This document shows positions 21,828 through 33,189 of a DNA stretch of 64,000 nt, one piece after another. Location of the stretch: NCBI GenBank assembly GCA_016271365.2, contig CM028130.1, positions 473,279,501-473,343,500 of the forward strand. The letters run 5' to 3'. The stretch is from Neoceratodus forsteri. Its lineage: Eukaryota; Chordata; Ceratodontiformes; Ceratodontidae. Numbering within the stretch: position 1 is the stretch's first letter; each line of letters opens with the position of its first letter. Under the pieces are notes generated by a model. The model searched no databases, was not told where the DNA came from, and was given only the letters and a program-made list of their open reading frames with translations. Position numbers and translations under genes: made by a program.

Positions 21828-23270
21828 AATAATAATAATAATAAAATTTATTTAGTTAAGGGCCTTTCAAATTTTTCAAGGCACTGTACATAAAAACATG
21901 AGAACACCAGCATAATCAATACATAGAATAAAACAACACAGCAAATATTACAAGCTAAAATAACCAATTACAACATAACAGGAAATGCCTTCTCCCATAA
22001 AAAGGACTTTAAGGCCTTTTTAAAACTTCCCACTGTCGTACTTTCTCGGAGCTGACGGGGCAGATAATTCCAAAGGGTAGGAGCCGTGAAACCAAAGGCA
22101 CGAGCTCCAGAGGACTTCAAATTTACCCTCGGAATCTCCAGCAACCCCTCATTAGCTGAGCGGAGCTGTCTCAGAGGGGTGTAGGGCACCAGAAACTCTT
22201 TCAAATAGTCAGGACCAAGACCGTGTAGGGCTTTGTAGGTCAAAAGACCCACTTTAAAGGTGATCCGCCACTGTATTGGCAGCCAGTGCAGAGTGCGCAG
22301 CACCAGGGTAATATGAGACCTTCTTGAAGCCCCCAGTAACAAACGTGCTGCCGCATTCTCCACTAGCTGCAAGCGGCAGATATCAACCCCAGAAAGTCCT
22401 AGGTAAATGGAGTTACAGTAATCGAAACGAGATATCACGAAGGCGTGGACCAAGACCGGCAAGTCACAAGGTGGAACCAGGTGCCTAATCCTGGTGATGT
22501 TTCTGAGATTAAAAAATGCAGTCTTGACAACTGCAGACACCTGATAACGAAGGGTCAGACCAGTGTCAAGCTCCACACCCAGGTTACACACTCGTTCAGA
22601 GGTAAGGATCTGGCCTCCCCCAGAATTAATCCAGAGGGGAACCCCTCCCCTAAACCCTCAACCCTGCGACCGGGGTCCACCACCATAACCTTGGTCTTTC
22701 CCGTATTCAACTTCAAACCACTGGTATTCATCCAGTCTTGGATATCAGCGAGGCAGTTATTCAGCACCGAGATAGCACTAACCTGGTCAGGTGAAAAAGA
22801 CAGGTAGAGCTGGGTATCATCAGCGTAGCAGTGAAACCTCAACTCAAACCATCTTACAATGTCTCCGAGGGGTAGCATATACACTGCGAATAACATGGGA
22901 CAAAGCACCGAGCCCTGAGGTACCCCACAAGGCAGGGAGAAGGCCCCGGTTGAATGCAAACCCAAGACCACTCTCTGCGTTCTCCCCTCGAGGTAAGATG
23001 AAAACCATCTGAGGACCACACCCGATAGTCCACAAATGGATCTCAGGCGTTCGAGCAAAACCCCATGATCCACAGTATCAAAAGCTGATGACAGATCAAG
23101 GAGAACCAAAATAGAGTGGTGTCTCGGATCTCTCGCCATCAGGAGATCATTGAGCACCCGAACCAGAGCAGTCTCGGTGCTATGCCTCTTACAAAAACCA
23201 GACTAGAGAGGTTCGTATAAACTATGGATGGTCAAATGGTTATCCAATAATAACAATAATAATGGAGAGT
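21828..23270 (-). mobile_element. L2-like LINE, 5'-truncated
   Basis: A minus-strand insertion with an AAT-repeat tail at its 3' end (21,828-21,845). It carries RT and the C-terminal domain typical of vertebrate L2-type LINEs, and interrupts CR1 copy c. Confidence 0.82.
21968..23157 (-). pseudogene. L2-like LINE reverse transcriptase fragment
   Basis: The upstream segment (22,555-23,157) contains VLLDLSSAFDTVDHGVLLER, CGVPQGSVLCPMLFAVYMLP and the catalytic FHCYADDTQLYLS. The downstream segment (21,968-22,591) contains FVISRFDYCNSIYLGLSG, NAAARLLLG, LRTLHWLPIQWRITFKV and a final WNYLPRQLRE. A frameshift near 22,570 separates them. The endonuclease is missing through 5' truncation. RT would prime on nicked target DNA. 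The catalytic YADD is intact, but the whole is not expressible as one protein. Confidence 0.82.
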
Positions 23271-23292
23271 ATACTACAGGAACGATTGGGGG

Positions 23293-24400
23293 GTGTACTT
23301 GGAGGAGGAGGTGGGAGGTCTGGATAGTCAGCAACATGGGTTTGTGCCAAGTAGATCATGTCAAACCAATCTTGTGGAGTTCTACGAATGGGTAATATCA
23401 GAAATGGATGGAGAAAGCCTGTGGATGTATTATTCTTGGACTTCAGCAAGGCGTTTGACTCTAACCCCCACAGTGGTCTGGTGGAGAAACTGATGGGGTT
23501 GGGAGTAGGCCCTTTGATGGTCAGATGGATTGAAAACTGGCTAGCTGGATGCACCCAGAGAGTAGTGGTCGGTGGGGAGCTCTCGAACCCTAGAGAGGTT
23601 GGTAGTGGGGTACCGCAGGGCTCGGTCCTGGGTCCGATCCTGTTTAATGCATACATATCGGACATCAGGGAGGGTATAGGGTGTGAAATGAGTCTCTTCA
23701 CTGATGACTCCAAGATGGGAGCAGTAGTTGAGGAGAAGAGGGGAGGTTGGCCCTGCAAGGGGACCTGGACACCCTGAAGCTGGGCTCACACATGGAAATT
23801 AAATTTCAATATCACCAAGTGCAAGGTGTTACATCTTGGGCAGGGAAACCCTAAACACAGGTACACCCTGGGAGGGGAGGCACTGGAGGCCTCAATAGGG
23901 GAAAAAGACCTGGGGTCATGGTGGATGCATGTATGAATAACTCTAAGCAGTGCAGGAGAGCGGCTAGCAAGGCAAACAGGATGTTGGGATGCATTGTAAG
24001 GGGGATCTCCTCTAGGAGCAAAGAAGTGATTTTGCCACTGTACAATGGACTGGTTAGACCACACCTTGAGTACTGTGTACAGTACTGGAGACCACACTTG
24101 AAGAGGGACATACAGCTCCTGGAGAGGGTACAGAGGAGGGCAACTAAGATGATACGAGGACTAGGGGATTTGACGTATGAGGACAGACTTAAGGAGCTCT
24201 GCCTGTTTTCACTGGAAGAGAGGAGAGACAGGGGGGACATGATTGAGGTTTCCAAGTACCTCAAGGAAATTAATAGGGTAAACATGGAGGGGATCTTTAG
24301 ACTAAAGCAGGGAGGTATCACCAGAGGGCATGGTTTGAAGTTGGAAGGTGGAAGGGTGAGGGGGAAAAGAGGAGGAGATTTTTCACTGAGAGGGTGGTAG
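23293..24400 (+). pseudogene. CR1 reverse transcriptase fragment (copy c)
   Basis: Shows QQHGFVPSRSCQTNLVEFYE, FLDFSKAFDSN, SGVPQGSVLGPILFNAYISD and LFTDDSKMG, in which the usual FADD has become FTDD with both aspartates kept. The C-terminal region (23,918-24,400) has LYNGLVRPHLEYCVQYWRPH and LEERRDRGDMIEVSKYL. Stops and frame changes split it. Upstream RT sequence lies before the L2-like insertion at 21,828. Confidence 0.8.
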
Positions 24401-24816
24401 ACCCTTGGAATGCACTGCCTGGCGAGCTGGTTCAGAGATCCACAGTGGAGGGCTTCAAGAGAGGGTGGGGCAGACACAGAAAGTGGATGTATCAGATGAT
24501 GGCCTGTCCCGGGGGGGGTGGATGATAGGGGTTTATGGAACACAAGGTGGGGGAGGGCCTCGGCACCCAACTAGGGATCTGAGGTTCGAGCAGACTCGAT
24601 AGACCGTGAGGCCTAATCTTCTGGCAAATAGTATGTTAGTATGTAAAAAGAAATACAGGTGAGGGGGTACAGGCAAAGTGGGCAAGCATTAAAGATGCAA
24701 TACTCGAAGCAACATCCCATTGTGTTAGTGAGAAAAGGTAGTGCAAAAGAAGAAGGAAACCACTTTGGTTCTCAAACACAGTAGCGAAAAAGGTCAGTGC
24801 CAAAAGGCTGGCCTTC

Positions 24817-25759
24817 ATGAAATATAAGGGAACGCAGCAGGATGAAGATAGGGAGGCATACCAAACTTCCCTAAGGGAAGCTAGGAAGGCAGTAAGGCAG
24901 GCAAAGGCCCAAACCAAGGAAACATTAGCACGAACAGTAAAAGAAGGTGACAAGACTTTCTATAGATACATTAGTCAAAAAAGAAAGTCCAGAGGAGGTA
25001 TTGCTAAAATGAAAGGGGATAAGGGGGCGTGCGAGAAGGAGGAACATGTAAAAGCATCTATCCTAAATAGATACTTCTGCTCAGTATTTACTGAAGAGAA
25101 GGTAGGGCAGGGCCCACAGCTCTGCACCATGGACACAGAGGGGGAGGGAGGTGTGCCCTAGTCCCTTCACAAAAGAAAGGGTCCTACAAGAGCTCAATAA
25201 AGCTCAGGGTGGACAAGGCAATGGGACCTGATGGCATACATCCCAGGGTACTAAAGGAGCTAAGGGTGGAACTAGCATAGTCATTATCAGAACTGTTTAG
25301 TGAGTCTATGAGCACAGGAGAGGTCCCAGAAGAATGGAGAAGGGCTCATGTGATCCCACTCCACAAGAGTGGTAGCAGGGAGGAGGCAGGAAACTACAGA
25401 CCAGTCAGTCTTACCTCAGTAGTGGGCAAGATTATGGAGACACTCCTTAAGGAAAGGATAGTGCAACACCTAGAATCCATGGGAGCACAAAATCCAAGAC
25501 AGCATGGGTTTACAATAGGAAGGTCCTGTCAAACTAATCTCAGAGATTTCTTTGACTGGGTAACCAGAGTGGTGGACCAAGGGGGAGCAGTTGATGTTGC
25601 CTACCTTGACTTCAGCAAAGCTTTCGATACTGTTCCTCATAGAAGATTGATTAATAAGCTGGGTAGGCTCGGGGTGGGTCAGACATTGGTCAACTGGGTG
25701 GCAAACTGGTTGATGGGCAGAAAACAGAGAGTGGTGGTAAACGGTATACAGTCAGAAAG
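24817..25759 (+). pseudogene. CR1 reverse transcriptase, N-terminal part (copy d)
   Basis: Linker residues (MKYKGTQQDEDREAY, then DKTFYRYISQKRKSRGG) precede RT motifs SREEAGNYRPVSLTSVVGKI, PRQHGFTIGRSCQTNL and VAYLDFSKAFDTVPHRRLIN. The region ends NWLMGRKQRVVVNG just before the A2 junction. A stop near 25,160 breaks the frame between linker and RT. Confidence 0.82.
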
Positions 25760-25960
25760 AAAAAATTACTCACCTTAGTAATGTTGTTTTTTCTAATGGA
25801 GTCTTGCTGTATTCTGACATATGCAGTGATGTCCAACCTTTGAACTGCCCCGGAGAGGAAAGAGTTAACTTTCCATGCCAGGCATGGAACGCTGAGCTCG
25901 AGCTCGGTTGAGATTCTGTCTGTTGCTGTTTGAACCCAAACCACCAGATCTTTACGAGCT
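25760..25960. repeat. Left ITR of DIRS A2
   Basis: Starts AAAAAATTACTCACC. It contains the palindrome TTCCATGCCAGGCATGGAA at 25,871-25,889 next to GTTAACT, and is inverted at 31,270-31,446. Confidence 0.88.
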
Positions 25961-26198
25961 ATACTCACTGGGTGTCCTGTGTTGAAACTGTAAACTTACA
26001 CTAGCCAACTGGCTACTAAATATAATAAAAAGGTTTTTGGTCCCAAAGCAAAGACCCAAGTCAGGAAACCCAAAAAATAAAATAAAACACAACACACACA
26101 CACACCCAAATTAAGGGGTGAGAAAAGGGCACCTCCAGAGTGCCAACACTGTTGCTGCCCACACATCCCAAAACCCAGGTTCTGAGAGGGAGGCGGGG

Positions 26199-26297
26199 GT
26201 CAGAATACAGCAAGACTCCATTAGAAGAAACAACATTATCAAGGTGAGTAATTTTTCCTTCAAACAACATGAAGTCTTGCTGTATTCTGACATATCA
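26199..26297. repeat. ICR of DIRS A2
   Basis: Reverse complement of the outer left end (GTCAGAATACAGCAAGACTC onward) followed by that of the outer right end (CTTCAAACAACATGAAGTC onward). It carries the A2-specific CATAT variant present in its own ITRs, where A1 has CAATA. A CA-dinucleotide run sits just left of it, at 26,089-26,104. Confidence 0.88.
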
Positions 26298-26435
26298 GAC
26301 TACAAGCAGTACCTCCATGGAGGAGGGACAGAACCTACTTCAGAATAGGCTCTGAAGCACTGTTGTGACAAACCGAGCATCACTCCCTAGCCTGGATATC
26401 CAGAGAGTAATGCTTGGCAAAAGTATGTACTGTTT

Positions 26436-27612
26436 TCAGGTGGCTGCTTGACAAATCTCTAAGATAGGAATATCCCTGGCAGCAGCCAGGGAAGCAGCTG
26501 TACTTCTGGTAGAGTGAGCCCTCAGGCCTGAGGGTGGGATCCTACCTAATTTTTCATAGCAAAATTGTATGCAAGAGAAAATCCACCTGGCAATAGATCT
26601 CTGTGGCAGGTTTTCCCTTACCAACCTCACCATAAGTGAGGAACAGTTGGAGGGAGTCAAACCTGTGACCCTTGGTGCACTCTATGTAGTAGCTAGGGGC
26701 CCTTTTCACATCCAAACTGTGCAGCCTCCTCTCCCCAGAGGAGGAATGGTCAGTGAAGAAAACAGGAAGAGACATAGACTGGTTAAGGTGGAAATCTGAA
26801 ACCACCTTAGGCAAAAACTTCCTATTAGTCCTGAGGACCACCTTATCTCTATGGAAGGAGATAAAATCAGACTCCACTGACAGGGCCTGTAACTCACTTA
26901 TGCGTCTGGCAGAAGTGATGGCCACCAAGAAAACAGTTTTCCAAGTCAAGTATTTAAGCTCTGCTGAGGACAAAGGCTCAAAAGGGGGTTGCATAAGCTG
27001 AGTAATGCAAACATTAAGGTCCCAAGCAGGGGCAGGGTCCCTGAAGGGAGAATTGGTATGCAGCAATCCCTTGAAAATTTTACAGAATACAGGATGAGCT
27101 GAAAGGGAAGAATGATTGCCTGCTGACAGGAAGGCAGAGACAGCTGCCAGATGCACTCTTAGTGTAGCTGGCCTGAGTCTCAAGCTATTGAGATGAACCA
27201 TATAGTCAAGGACTGTGGGCAAGCCAGCAGACTCTGGAGAAATATGCTTCCCAGAGCACCATATAGTAAATCTTTTCCACTTGGAGTTGTAAGTCTTCCT
27301 GGTGGAAGGCTTTCGAGAAGCCTTTAAAATATCCAGAACACCTTGAGAGAGATGCAAATCAGCAAACTCTAACTCTTCAAGAGCCAGGCCTTGAGATTGA
27401 GAAATTTGAGATTCGGATACCAAACCCTCCCCTGAGCACAAGTTAACAGGTTGTAATTCCTGGGAAGAGACAGGGGAAGGTGGACTGCTAAGGACAACAA
27501 GAGAGGGTACCAGGGCTGTCTGGCCCAGTCTGGAGCAATCAGAATCACTCTGCAGGGTTGAGACCTGATTTTGACTAGCACCTTGAACAGGAGAGGGAAG
27601 GGGGGAAAGCAT
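26436..27612 (-). pseudogene. DIRS tyrosine recombinase, frameshifted (A2)
   Basis: The frame at 26,554-27,612 (about 350 codons) starts within the RT-RH overlap and includes LEFADLHLSQGVLDILKASR, so it shows the native N-terminal extension. It then carries the core-binding domain and the box I arginine in ITSARRISELQALSVE. A frameshift near 26,600 moves the HxxR motif (RAHSTRSTAASLAAARDIP) into another frame (26,436-26,660). That frame ends before the tyrosine motif. It integrates DIRS cDNA when intact, but is not functional here. Confidence 0.83.
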
Positions 27613-28136
27613 ATAGGAACTTCCCTTCCCAATTGAGAACTAGGGCATCCAGGGGGACTGAGTCCAACACTGGGGACCTGCAGCAATAAAGAGGAAGCTG
27701 GTGATTGTCTGGGGCTGCAAAAAGAGCTATCTGTGGGGTGCCCCATCTGGAGAAGATCACCTTCAAAATCAGGGGATCCAGGGACCATTCATGATGGCCC
27801 TGAGATATCCTGCTGAGAGCATCTGCCAGGACATTGCCCTCCCCTGGGAGGTGCACTGCTATAAGAGAGGTATTCAGGGAATAGGCCAGAGACCACAACT
27901 TCATTGCCTCTGTGCACAAGGCCGTAGACCGAGTGCCCCCTTGCTTGTTGATGTACCACATTGTGGTGGTATTGTCTGTCCTGATCTGAACTACTTTGTT
28001 CTGAACAGACTTGGAAAAAACCCTGAAGTGCTAGAAACACTGCCCTGAGTTCTAAGAGATTGATGTGAAGCAGAGATTCTTGAGGTGACCACAACCCTTG
28101 GGTGGTCAGGTCCCCCAAGTAGGCTCCCCATCCCAA
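27575..28136 (-). pseudogene. DIRS RNase H, frameshifted (A2)
   Basis: RNase H sequence continues the RT of A2 in other frames. The last ~60 codons of the RT frame are out-of-frame RNase H. The segment 27,789-28,136 has GLWSPQESLLHINLLELRA, and 27,575-27,961 starts MWYINKQGGTRSTALCTEAM and ends with GEGNVLADALSRISQG. The conserved acidic residues are present but spread over three frames. Confidence 0.8.
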
Positions 28137-29370
28137 GAGGGAGGCATCTGTAGTAAGGATTAGAGAATGAGACTGAGTGACAAAGGGAACTCCTTGTCTT
28201 TAGGTTGTCCTGATCCTGCCACCATTGCAAAGCCTGGATCAGGGTTCGAGTCACTGGGATTAGTTTGGTCAGAGGATCCTTTCTCTGAGACCAGAAGGCT
28301 CTTAAGTGGAACTGAATGTCCCTCATCTGAAATCTTGCTCCTTGGACCACTGCTGTAGAGGCAGCCATGTGGCCCTGGAGCTGCAGAAAATGCCTTGCTG
28401 GTCGAGACACCTGGAGGGTGAATGAAGAGGCCAGTGAGACAAGGGTCCTTGCCCTGTCCAGGGGAAGGAAGGCTCTTGCCTTTAATGTATCCAGCTCTGC
28501 CCCTATGAAGGTGAGGAGCTGCACAGGCTCTAGAACTGACTTTGAGAGATTCAGAAGGAATCCTAGAGAAGTGAGCAGTTGCTGAGTTATCTGTAAGTGT
28601 GACTTGACTTGGTCTGGAGACTGACCTACTATGAGCCAGTCGTCCAGGTATGGAAAGATGGAGATCTTTTGTCTCCTTAGGAAAGCAACCACTACTGCCA
28701 GGCATTTTGTGAACACCCTTGGAGCTGAAGTTAGGCCAAAGGGCATTGCTCTGAATTGACAATGGCCTGAGGGCAACTCGAACCTGAGGTACTTTCGGTG
28801 GGAGCATCTAATGAGAATGTGGATATATGCATCCTTGAGGTCCAGGGAAACCAGCCGGTCCCCTGGCCTTAGAGAGGGTAGAATTATTCCCAGAGTCACC
28901 ATTTTGAACTTTGGCTTTAAAAGGTGCATGTTTAAATATCTGAGATCCAGGATGGGCCACCATTCTCCTGTCTTTTTGGGGGTTAGGAAGTACCTGGAGT
29001 ACAATCCTTTTCCCTTGTGTAGGGGTGGAACCCTTTCTATGACTCTCAGAGCCAAGAGGGAAGAGACCTCTGCCTCTAGGGCAAGTGCCTCTGAAGGATT
29101 TGCAGGTGGAAAGGATCTGGTTCTCATCTTGGGAAATTTTTTGAAGCTGAGAACCAGTCCCTGGCTCACTACTTCCAGGACCCATTTGTCTGATGTTAAA
29201 GACATCCAGTCCTGGACAAAGTAAACCAACCTGCCCCCTACAGGTGGTGGAGAATCGGCCCTGGCAAACCCATCAGGGTGCCTGTTTGGCAGGGGCTTTA
29301 GGCTGAGGGGTGGTAGAAGGCCTGCTTGTACCCCGTCTGCCGCTCCCTCTGAAGAACCCCCTTTGAGCAT
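27991..29370 (-). CDS. DIRS reverse transcriptase (A2), RT domain open
   Basis: A 459-codon frame covers the full RT palm. It includes YSRYFLTPKKTGEWWPILDL, LVSLDLKDAYIHI, MPFGLTSAPRVFTKCLAVVV and the catalytic FPYLDDWLIVG (YLDDW at 28,636-28,650). It then runs through connection sequence (HMAASTAVVQGARFQMRDIQ) until a frameshift at the start of RNase H. The longest uninterrupted RT in the window. YLDDW is the DIRS variant of the YxDD box. It would copy element RNA to cDNA. The start codon shown is only the first Met in the frame. Confidence 0.85.
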   Translation of the reverse strand: MLKGGSSEGAADGVQAGLLPPLSLKPLPNRHPDGFARADSPPPVGGRLVYFVQDWMSLTSDKWVLEVVSQGLVLSFKKFPKMRTRSFPPANPSEALALEAEVSSLLALRVIERVPPLHKGKGLYSRYFLTPKKTGEWWPILDLRYLNMHLLKPKFKMVTLGIILPSLRPGDRLVSLDLKDAYIHILIRCSHRKYLRFELPSGHCQFRAMPFGLTSAPRVFTKCLAVVVAFLRRQKISIFPYLDDWLIVGQSPDQVKSHLQITQQLLTSLGFLLNLSKSVLEPVQLLTFIGAELDTLKARAFLPLDRARTLVSLASSFTLQVSRPARHFLQLQGHMAASTAVVQGARFQMRDIQFHLRAFWSQRKDPLTKLIPVTRTLIQALQWWQDQDNLKTRSSLCHSVSFSNPYYRCLPLGMGSLLGGPDHPRVVVTSRISASHQSLRTQGSVSSTSGFFPSLFRTK

Positions 29371-29404
29371 GGGCAGAGAGGAGGCCTGGGCTTGGTAGAA
29401 AGGC

Positions 29405-30884
29405 CTATGAAAGGCCTGCCCCTACCCTGGAATGCTGCCTCTGGGGAGTGGCTTGCCTTTCCTTGGCCTGAGCACTCCTATAGGTGGTCCTGTATTCATC
29501 CATTTTCTTCATGTAGTTCTCTGTTTGCTCCCCAAACAGAGAATTACCCACAACAGGAAAATCCATGGCCTTAGTCTGGGTATCCTGAGACAGGCTAGTA
29601 CATCTGAGCCAAGCCATCCTACGAAGGGCCACAGATGTAGCCATGACTCTAGATGAAACATCATTGGAGTCCACTGCAGCATGGAATTGCACCTTGGATG
29701 CCTCAATACCATCCACAGCCACCTGCTCCAGCTCCTTGGCAAGCTGGTCAGGGACCTGTTTAGCCAGAGCCATTACAGTATCCCATCTAAACTTCTGATA
29801 TCTAGCTGTATAGGCCATATAATTAGCCTGCCTGAGTCCCAAAGATGCTGCCACGTACTGTTTCTTTGCCATGGCATCAATCCTCCTGGAGTCCTTATCT
29901 GGGGTGTGTGAAGCCAAGGGTATATTTGCCTTATCACAGGCAGCAGCCTGCACTACCCCAACATGGCTGCATTGCTGGGTAAGGAACTCCGTATCTGAGC
30001 CTGAGAGAGTATACCTCTTGTCCATTCTCTTGTCCACAGGAGGTATAGAATTAGGATTCTTTACAATTTGTATTGTCTGTTTCCCAAAAGACTTATGAGG
30101 GAGTAGACAGCCTCCTGGACTCTGGGATATCCATCATCTCAACATAATCAGGTTCCTCCTGATCATCCACAGCTTCTTCCATAGGAAGCTGAAGAGTTTC
30201 AGCCACTTTTTTGTAAAACATAAAATGGGAAGGGGACTCAGAAAGCCTAGGAGGAGAAACCCGTGAAGGTCTGTCTGGGGAGATGTCCGGGTCAATAGGC
30301 ACATCCAGACTTTCGTAATCACCATCACTATCCTCATACTCTCCTTCCTCCTCTTCCGGTTCATAAAAATCCTCTAAATTATAATCTGTAACCAGGGAAA
30401 CTGACCGAACCAAGCCCCTAACCGATGGTGCTGGTTCGGTCAGAACCGGGGTTAGCGATTGAACAATCCTTATCGCTTTGGCCATTTCATCAGCGGTCGG
30501 AGAAAGAACTTGTGGATCTGCACCGGCTGATTTATCTCTTCTTTTTCTTTTAACCGGAACTGACTCCTCAGAGTCGGTTCTCCTTTGGCCCGAAGAAGTT
30601 TCACCCTGGTCAGGGGGCACTCATTCGGGTTCGGTTGGAACCGAACCGGGCTGGCCATCCGGGTCAGCGGACTTTTTGGCCTCCCTTTCCCTGAGCTTAC
30701 CAACTCTCTTTTCCAGGGCAGCTGCAGGAAAATTCTTGCAAATCTGGCACTCTGAATCGAGGTGGTCAAACCCCAGACAATAAACACAGGTGGTGTGAGT
30801 GTCAGCCTTAGCAAAGGCTTCCCCACACACACTACAGTGTTGAAACCCAGTGGGCCCAGTTTTTCTTTTGGGTTTCTCAGACAT
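29405..30884 (-). pseudogene. DIRS gag (A2), one stop and one shift
   Basis: Starts MSEKPKRKTGPTGFQHCSVC at 30,884. The Cys/His motif is complete: C-x2-C, then THTTCVYCLGFDHLDSECQI with its final Cys. A nonsense codon at about 30,621 interrupts the frame, which resumes to 30,093 through the acidic tract EPEEEEGEYEDSDG and PIDPDISPDRPSRVSPP. A frameshift near 30,060 leads into the C-terminal domain at 29,405-30,037. That domain has YMAYTARYQKFRWDTVMAL, then a DSNDVSSRV stretch and MAWLRCTSLSQDTQTKAMDF. It is the best template in this window for recognising the DIRS Gag pattern in family B. Confidence 0.85.
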
Positions 30885-31269
30885 GGCCAGTCCTAAACAA
30901 ACTTACCCTTTTTTCGGCAATCCACCAGGCAAGACACCCTTATCAGTTCCAGACCGTGTTACGGGTTCTGGAAAAAAATGTAATGAAATCCGTTTTTTTT
31001 AGAACCGATTAGGACCGGTTACCACACTCTAAAAGTAGAACAAACTTTTTTTGAACAAACCTGATCGGTTCAGACCGAACCGATCCAACGTTTACAAGTT
31101 CCACACAGAAGAAACAATAATAAACCTATCTAGTACTCACGATACCACAGACAGAGACTGAACTGACAGGTTAACGGATTAAATTCGGTCGAAAACCAAG
31201 GAAAACGGCACTTTAACCGACTAAATTGAACCGAGCAAAGGAGAAATCTCTGGAGTGACTGTTCAGTGA

Positions 31270-31446
31270 GGCAGAGTAAAGAATCTGGCGGTTTGGGTTC
31301 AAACAGCAACAGACAGAGACTCAACCGAGCTCGAGCTCAGTGTTCCATGCCTGGCATGGAAAGTTAACTCTTTCCTCTCCAGGGCAGTTCAAAGGTTGAA
31401 CATCACTGCATATGTCAGAATACAGCAAGACTTCATGTTGTTTGAA
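31270..31446. repeat. Right ITR of DIRS A2
   Basis: Inverted partner of 25,760-25,960, with the palindrome TTCCATGCCTGGCATGGAA at 31,343-31,361 and the end CATGTTGTTTGAA. Confidence 0.88.
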
Positions 31447-32213
31447 AGATGAAAGTCACAAATGGGGTACCTCAGGGATCAGTCCTGGGGCCAGTCCTCT
31501 ACAATACCTTCATCAGTGACATTGCAGATGGACTGGAGGGTAAGGTTTGTCTGTTTGCAAATAACACCAAGATCTGCAACAGAGTAGATGATCCAGATGG
31601 TGTGGGCAGAATGAGAAGAGATCTGGATAAACTAGCAAAATGGTCAGAAAAGTGGCAACTGGGGTTTAACACAAAGAAGTGCAAGATCATGCACATAGGG
31701 AAGAGAAACCCTGAAGCCACCTATAGGCTGGAAGAGGAGTTGCTGGCAGTCACAAGGGAAGAAAGAGACTTGGGCGTCATCATCATCGATAACCTGAAAT
31801 CATCCAAGCAGACCTCTAAAGCAGTAGGTAAGGCTAGAGGGATGTTGGGGTGTATTAGTAGGGGTATCACAAGTCAGAAAAGGGAGGTAATAATCCCTCT
31901 TTACAAGACACTGGTTAGGCCCCATCTGGAGTACTGCGTGCAGTACTGGAGGCCACACCTTCACAAGGACATTAACCAAATTGAGGCAGTCCAGAGAAGG
32001 GCATCCAAAATGGTGCAGGGACTACATCAGAAAACATATGAGGACAGATTAACTGAACTCAATATGTATACCCTAGAGCAAAGGAGTGAGAGAGGTGATA
32101 TGATTGAAACATTCAAACACCTTAAGGGCATTAACAAGGTGAAAGAGTCTAACATGTTTCAATATAAGAAAAATAGCAGGACAAGAGGATGCAGCATGAG
32201 ATTAGAGGGAGGC
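31447..32213 (+). pseudogene. CR1 reverse transcriptase, C-terminal part (copy d)
   Basis: About 255 open codons: GVPQGSVLGPVLYNTFISDI, then KVCLFANNTKICNRV, where the catalytic FADD box of CR1 RT reads FANN. Both aspartates are replaced by asparagine, so this RT was dead even without the DIRS insertion. The C-terminal region LYKTLVRPHLEYCVQYWRPH, SERGDMIETFKHLKGI and the stop at about 32,214 are normal for CR1. The 3' UTR follows to 32,486. Confidence 0.85.
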
Positions 32214-33189
32214 TGATTAAGGGGTAATGTGAAGAAGTTCTTTTTCACAGAAAGGGTGGTGGATGCATGGAATGGCCTACCTCAGGAAGTGGTGGATATG
32301 AATACAGTGCAGGGCTTCAAACAGGCATGAGATAGGCAGAAGGGAGCAATACAGATAAATATGAATAGAGAGGCCATTGACAGAGCAAAGGCCTATGGCA
32401 CATTCATAAGGTAGAAAAAGAAATGGGCAGACTGGATGGGCCTTGCAGTCCTTTTCTGCTGTCAGCTTCTATGTTTCTATGTTTCTAACTGCACACAGTA
32501 CTCTAGGTGTGGTCTAACCAGTGATCTGTATAGCGACAGGATCACTTCCCCCCTTCCTGGAGGGTATGCCTCTAGCAGTGCACCCCAGCATCCTGTTGGC
32601 CTTTGCAGCTGCCTTCCTACACTATACTGAGTTGTTCATTTCTCCCGTTATGATCACCCCCAATCCTTCTCCTCTTCTGCCTTGGCTAGTTGAAGCTCCC
32701 CCCTAGCTGGTAGCTCCTCCTTGTTTTTTTTGGTTTTTTTTGCGCCGAAATGTAGCACCTTTGCATTTCTTGGCACTGAACCCCAGCTGCCAAGTGTCCG
32801 ACCAGGCCTCCAGTTTTGCCAGATCATCTTGCAACCCCTGCCACCCTTCTAAGTCATCCACTACTGCTTCCATCTTGGTGTCATCTGCAAACAGACTGAT
32901 CTTGCTCTTGATGCCTATTGAGATGTTTGCTATGAAGATCCCATACAACACTGATCCCAGTACATAACTCTATGGCACCCCACTTGTCACCACCCTGGGA
33001 GATGAGAGCTCCCCTTCCAACACCACCCTCTGCTGTCTCCCTTGCAGCCAGTTGACAACCCATCCCACCATCTTCACCCCCACCCCTGTGCCTTCCAGCT
33101 TATTTCCTAGCCTCCCATGCAGCACTGAATCAAATGCCTTACTGAAGTTCAGGTACAGGACATCCACTGCATGGCACCTGTCTAATTGC

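Larger units (their letters stand above)
21328..24645 (+). mobile_element. CR1 LINE (copy c) split by an L2-like LINE
   Basis: The left part (21,330-21,827) encodes endonuclease C-terminal sequence (RAILDLVLTNRERNIDLQVE, then GASDHHMVWF) and, after an internal deletion near 21,660, the RT start. The right part (23,271-24,645) resumes within the same RT segment and runs to the 3' end with TATGTTAGTATG. The flanks join at a conserved CR1 RT position, so the L2-like LINE at 21,828-23,270 is a clean insertion. Confidence 0.85.
25760..31446 (-). mobile_element. Full-length DIRS retrotransposon A2
   Basis: A 5.69-kb sister of A1 with the same layout: right ITR, gag, RT-RH, YR, ICR, left ITR. The insertion point is defined to within a few bases by the interrupted CR1 on both sides, and no long target duplication is present, as known for DIRS elements. 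The flanks share an AAA trinucleotide with the element ends. Its RT is the most intact in the window. Other frames carry stops and shifts. Confidence 0.94.
24646..32486 (+). mobile_element. CR1 LINE (copy d) split by DIRS A2
   Basis: The left part (24,646-25,759) has the linker after the endonuclease and RT motifs up to the segment before the PQGS box. The right part (31,447-32,486) resumes at GVPQGSVLGPVLYNTFISD. It ends in the repeat ATGTTTCTATGTTTCTA (32,470-32,486), typical of CR1 3' ends. Only DIRS A2 separates the two parts, so A2 inserted into an already integrated CR1. Confidence 0.9.

Noticed and set aside
32462..32486. Independent (ATGTTTCT)n microsatellite
   Set aside because: It is the normal 3' terminal repeat of CR1-type LINEs and marks the end of copy d.
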